DNA of 42,694 bases from Sporosarcina sp. Lineage in GTDB: Bacteria > Bacillota > Bacilli > Bacillales_A > Planococcaceae. Shown here piece by piece: positions 39,740-42,694 of this stretch (within the stretch, counting starts at the first letter, position 1; the number at the start of each line of letters is the position of its first letter). The notes beneath the pieces are model-generated. The model was not told where the DNA came from and made no database searches. It saw only the letters and a program-made list of their open reading frames with translations. Both the position numbers and the translations under genes were made by a program. The stretch lies in NCBI GenBank assembly GCA_029263945.1, contig JARIDM010000020.1, forward strand, positions 1 to 42,694, given 5' to 3'.

Positions 39740-39757
39740 CAAGGAGTAGGCTTTTTT
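39724..39757 (+). terminator. terminator of the sigB operon
   Basis: Stem AAGCCTGCT / AGTAGGCTT with one G-T pair (39724-39732 / 39745-39753), then T-run. The left arm lies inside the end of rsbX. Confidence 0.75.
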
Positions 39758-39796
39758 GTGCTAAAATAAGAATAGAATTGAAAGGTGGAATACGTA

Positions 39797-41956
39797 GTGG
39801 AGCCAATTTTAAAACTTACAGCAACTAGAGCTGGAGTTCCGACGAGTCAAACGAAAAAAGTAATTGACCTCCTTGAAGAAGGAAACACGGTCCCGTTTAT
39901 CGCAAGATATCGTAAAGAGGCAACTGGATCTCTCGACGAAGTACAAATTAAAGCAATTGAAGATGCGTATAGCTATGTCACTGGACTCGAACAACGAAAA
40001 GTAGAAGTCCTTCGTATTATTGAGGAGCAAGGAAAACTTGACGATGCGCTAAAAAAAGAAATTACAGAAGCAACTGTTCTTCAAAGAGTCGAAGATTTAT
40101 ATAGACCATTTATGCAAAAAAGACGTACCCGTGCGACGAAGGCGAAAGAAAAAGGGCTTGAACCACTTGCTCTATTATTAATGGAGTTCTCCAATGAGAC
40201 AACAGAAGATTTAGCGAAAGCATTTGTGGACGTAGAAAAAGAAGTAGCAACCATCGAAGATGCACTTGCAGGAGCGCGGGACATCATAGCTGAAAATGTT
40301 GCGGATGACGCATCAATTCGTGAAGCGATACGAAAAATCGTTTGGTCAAGTGGATCGATTGTTTCAGCTGTTCGAAAAGGAGCAGAAGACAATAAAAAAG
40401 TATTTGGCAATTATTATGAATATGACGAGCCATTAAAAACCATTGTCCCTCACCGGACGCTTGCTTTAAACCGTGGGGAGAAAGAGGATGTCCTACGTAT
40501 CGGCATGGCCTTTCCGGATGAACGAATTATTGGTCTAATAGAACGTGAAGTAATTAAAAAAACTACTTCACCTTCTGCGGAACAGGTGAAGGAAGCGGTA
40601 GAAGATTCATTTAAGCGGCTAATTGCCCCGTCGATTGAGCGAGAAATAAGAGCTGAACTGACGGAAAAAGCAGAAGAACAAGCGATTCATGTGTTTTCAG
40701 AGAATTTAAAAAGCCTATTGTTGCAGCCTCCATTGAAAGGGAATGTGATACTTGGTGTGGACCCTGCGTTTCGTTCAGGTTGTAAATTAGCTGTTGTAGA
40801 TGAAACAGGCAAGTTGCATGAAGTTTCGGTAATTTATCCGCATCCGCCACAACAGCAAAAGGAAAAATCGAAACAAGCAATTTTGAGTTTCTTAGATAAA
40901 TATCCAGTGACGATTATTGCAATTGGCAATGGGACAGCATCTCGTGAAACGGAAATGTTTATTGCGGAATGTCTGAAAGACGCAAAACCAGGCGTGTCTT
41001 ATGTAATTGTAAATGAAGCGGGCGCAAGTGTTTACTCTGCATCCGAACAAGCGCGTGAAGAATTTCCAAATTTACAAGTCGAAGAAAGAAGTGCTGTTTC
41101 AATCGCGAGGCGTTTACAAGATCCTTTATCTGAACTTGTGAAAATTGACCCAGGCTCTGTAGGGGTAGGACAATATCAGCATGACGTCGCAAAAAGAAAA
41201 CTTGCGGACTCTCTATCCTTTGTTGTAGAAACAGCAGTTAACAGAGTAGGCGTTAACGTTAACACAGCATCTTCATCACTGCTTCAATATGTAGCTGGAC
41301 TATCTAAGACAATAGCAGAGAACATTGTCAAAACTCGAGAAGAAAATGGGTTATATACAAAACGAATTGAACTGAAAAAAGTCCCTCGTCTCGGTGCGAA
41401 AACTTATGAACAAGCGATTGGTTTCTTACGTGTCCCAGAAGCGAAGAATCCATTTGATTCTACAGGGATTCACCCTGAAAGTTATAAATTAGCAGAGCAA
41501 GTGCTAGATAAAATTGGCCTCGATAAGGGAGCCATCGGTAAAAAAGAAACTTCTGAAGCCCTAGCCAAACTAGACATAGAGAAATTGGCGATTGAGTTAG
41601 CTATTGGACAAGTAACGTTAAAAGATACAATCGCTACTTTGCAAAGACCGAATCGTGATCCGCGCGAGGATTATCCGCAACCTTTACTGAAAGCAGATGT
41701 TCTTGATATGAAAGACTTATATGAAGGTCTTGAGATGCAAGGAACTGTTCGTAATGTCGTCGACTTCGGTGCATTCGTTGACATTGGCGTAACAGAGGAT
41801 GGACTAGTCCACATCTCTAAATTAAAAAAAGGGTTTGTCAAGCATCCACTAGATGTCGTAGCCTCGGGTGATATTGTTACTGTATGGGTAGATGCAGTCG
41901 ATAAAGCAAAAGGACGTATTTCATTAACGATGATCCCGCCTAAAAAAGCAGAGTAA
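39797..41956 (+). CDS. tex: Tex-family RNA-binding transcription accessory protein
   Basis: 719 residues from GTG 39797, 8 nt after AAAGGTGG; the GTG at 39785 falls in that ribosome site. N-terminal helical Tex domain, a YqgF/RuvX-like nuclease fold (VILGVDPAFRSGCKLAVVDETG), helix-hairpin-helix repeats (LLQYVAGLSKTIAENIV; RLGAKTYEQAIGFLR) and a C-terminal S1 domain (EMQGTVRNVVDFGAFVDIG). Corresponds to B. subtilis YdcI, also just after rsbX. Binds nucleic acid and affects transcription; exact role open. Confidence 0.94.
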   Translation: MEPILKLTATRAGVPTSQTKKVIDLLEEGNTVPFIARYRKEATGSLDEVQIKAIEDAYSYVTGLEQRKVEVLRIIEEQGKLDDALKKEITEATVLQRVEDLYRPFMQKRRTRATKAKEKGLEPLALLLMEFSNETTEDLAKAFVDVEKEVATIEDALAGARDIIAENVADDASIREAIRKIVWSSGSIVSAVRKGAEDNKKVFGNYYEYDEPLKTIVPHRTLALNRGEKEDVLRIGMAFPDERIIGLIEREVIKKTTSPSAEQVKEAVEDSFKRLIAPSIEREIRAELTEKAEEQAIHVFSENLKSLLLQPPLKGNVILGVDPAFRSGCKLAVVDETGKLHEVSVIYPHPPQQQKEKSKQAILSFLDKYPVTIIAIGNGTASRETEMFIAECLKDAKPGVSYVIVNEAGASVYSASEQAREEFPNLQVEERSAVSIARRLQDPLSELVKIDPGSVGVGQYQHDVAKRKLADSLSFVVETAVNRVGVNVNTASSSLLQYVAGLSKTIAENIVKTREENGLYTKRIELKKVPRLGAKTYEQAIGFLRVPEAKNPFDSTGIHPESYKLAEQVLDKIGLDKGAIGKKETSEALAKLDIEKLAIELAIGQVTLKDTIATLQRPNRDPREDYPQPLLKADVLDMKDLYEGLEMQGTVRNVVDFGAFVDIGVTEDGLVHISKLKKGFVKHPLDVVASGDIVTVWVDAVDKAKGRISLTMIPPKKAE

Positions 41957-41979
41957 AATGAATGAGAGGTTATGTGGAG

Positions 41980-42432
41980 ATGGTGGATGCAGACTTACAG
42001 CAGCTCGTTGAAGAGATTTCAGATGCGGTATTCAAAAAGCCGTTTCTCCACCAGGCCTATCATAATGCAAGGCTTCGAACGACGGGTGGTCGGTATATGC
42101 TCGCAGATCATTCTATTCAAATCAATCCTTTAGTGTTTAGCAGTCACGGTATGGAAGAACTCGTGGGCGTCATTAAACATGAACTTTGTCATTATCACCT
42201 TCATATAGAAGGAAGGGGATATCAACATCGTGACACTGATTTTAAAAACCTATTAAAAGAAACGTCATCCCCGAGATATTGCAAGCCATTAGCAGCGAGG
42301 AATAAAAAGTCGACTTCTTTTTATGTGTATGAATGTAAATCATGTGCATTACGTTATAATAGAAGAAGACGAATGAATGTGAATAAATATAAATGTGGCC
42401 AATGCGCAGGACAAATAAAAATAGTACAATGA
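41980..42432 (+). CDS. sprT: SprT-like zinc-metalloprotease-type protein (YdcK)
   Basis: 150 residues from ATG 41980 (GAGAGGT about 9 nt before); upstream in-frame ATG 41962 is also possible. Zinc motif HELCHYHLH (HExxH plus a third His) and a C-terminal zinc ribbon (CKSC and CGQC). RTTGGRYM is a SprT hallmark. Follows tex by 23 nt, as in B. subtilis. Cytoplasmic, biochemical role not established. Confidence 0.94.
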   Translation: MVDADLQQLVEEISDAVFKKPFLHQAYHNARLRTTGGRYMLADHSIQINPLVFSSHGMEELVGVIKHELCHYHLHIEGRGYQHRDTDFKNLLKETSSPRYCKPLAARNKKSTSFYVYECKSCALRYNRRRRMNVNKYKCGQCAGQIKIVQ

Positions 42433-42440
42433 CTAATTTG

Positions 42441-42484
42441 AAGGATTGGTAAATCGCTATCTAATGCGATTTACCAATCCTTTT
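42441..42484 (+). terminator. terminator after sprT
   Basis: 17-bp perfect stem AAGGATTGGTAAATCGC / GCGATTTACCAATCCTT (42441-42457 / 42466-42482), T-run. Confidence 0.93.
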
Positions 42485-42516
42485 AAACTGTCTCGATATT
42501 TTATTTGAGAAAAGGG

Positions 42517-42545
42517 TTGACGAAATAGAACTACCTGTCTATAAT
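42517..42545 (+). promoter_or_regulatory. sigma-A promoter of the tRNA operon
   Basis: -35 TTGACG (42517-42522), 17-bp spacer, -10 TATAAT (42540-42545). Near-consensus, as expected for a tRNA cluster. Confidence 0.85.
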
Positions 42546-42630
42546 AAAAAAGGTCGGTTAAGGAAACAAGGAAATGCGAAATTACATATTCCTGTTCATC
42601 TTAGTATTGTAATCGAATCAAAATCATTCT

Positions 42631-42694
42631 GGCCCCTTGGTCAAGCGGTTAAGACACCGCCCTTTCACGGCGGTATCACGGGTTCGAATCCCGT
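42631..42694 (+). tRNA. tRNA-Glu (anticodon TTC), 3' end cut by window
   Basis: Begins GGCCCCTTGGTCAAGCGG. Anticodon arm CCGCC-CTTTCAC-GGCGG with anticodon TTC, and T arm CGGG-TTCGAAT-CCCG. About 64 of the usual 72 nt are present; the acceptor 3' strand is beyond the edge. The place after sprT matches the trnS cluster of B. subtilis. Confidence 0.95.

Noticed and set aside
41940..41980. cmpA (cortex morphogenetic small protein) between tex and sprT
   Set aside because: The tex-sprT gap is only about 23 nt, with no room for it on either strand.
42631..42694. Integration site of a mobile element at the tRNA
   Set aside because: tRNA 3' ends are common att sites, but the 3' end is outside the window and no integrase or duplicated end is seen.

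Overview
The window is ordinary low-GC Bacillales chromosome. Gene content and order (rodA | ddl-murF-esterase-cshA-ydbS-ydbT | ydcA | acpS-ydcC-alr-mazE-mazF-rsbR-S-T-U-V-W-sigB-rsbX-tex-sprT-tRNA) match the Bacillus subtilis alr/sigB neighbourhood. Protein divergence, many TTG/GTG starts and the type of intergenic repeats suggest a Planococcaceae-type organism (Sporosarcina or a relative). That genus-level statement is inference. Nothing points to a prophage, insertion sequence or CRISPR array.

Left part (1-15.7 kb): a truncated universal stress protein gene, then a cadmium/zinc efflux operon (cadC-cadA) whose promoter lies between two matching CadC-type operators. After it come a tandem-GNAT gene, a small membrane-protein gene with a sigma-B-type promoter, mntR-cvfB, a secreted DUF1002 protein, several further GNAT genes, a small stress-type protein, an AraC regulator, yidC, a VanY-type carboxypeptidase, cardiolipin synthase and a cystine symporter. 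Middle (15.7-22.9 kb): a repeat-rich intergenic region, a Fur-boxed heme-uptake operon (IsdE-type lipoprotein, permease, ATPase, HugZ-family protein, DinB-family protein), a palindrome cluster, an MFS exporter, a 46-residue gene and rodA.

Right part (23.1-42.7 kb): cell-wall genes ddl and murF, an esterase, the DEAD-box helicase cshA behind a long leader with an early terminator, the PH-domain pair ydbS/ydbT, a rhomboid protease, acpS, a lipoprotein, alr and the mazEF toxin-antitoxin pair. Then follow the complete eight-gene sigma-B stressosome/partner-switch operon, tex, sprT and the start of a tRNA-Glu gene (probably a trnS-like cluster).

The most interesting signal is a pair of 125-nt imperfect palindromes (8918-9042 and 37421-37545). 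They align without gaps at about 73% by hand count, share a dyad axis, and show two compensatory base-pair changes. Each lies a few bases after a sigma-B-like promoter and a few dozen bases before a start codon: once before a small stress-type gene, once inside the sigB operon before rsbV. They could be a structured 5' leader shared by sigma-B-dependent transcripts, or a MITE-like repeat that landed twice in the same context.
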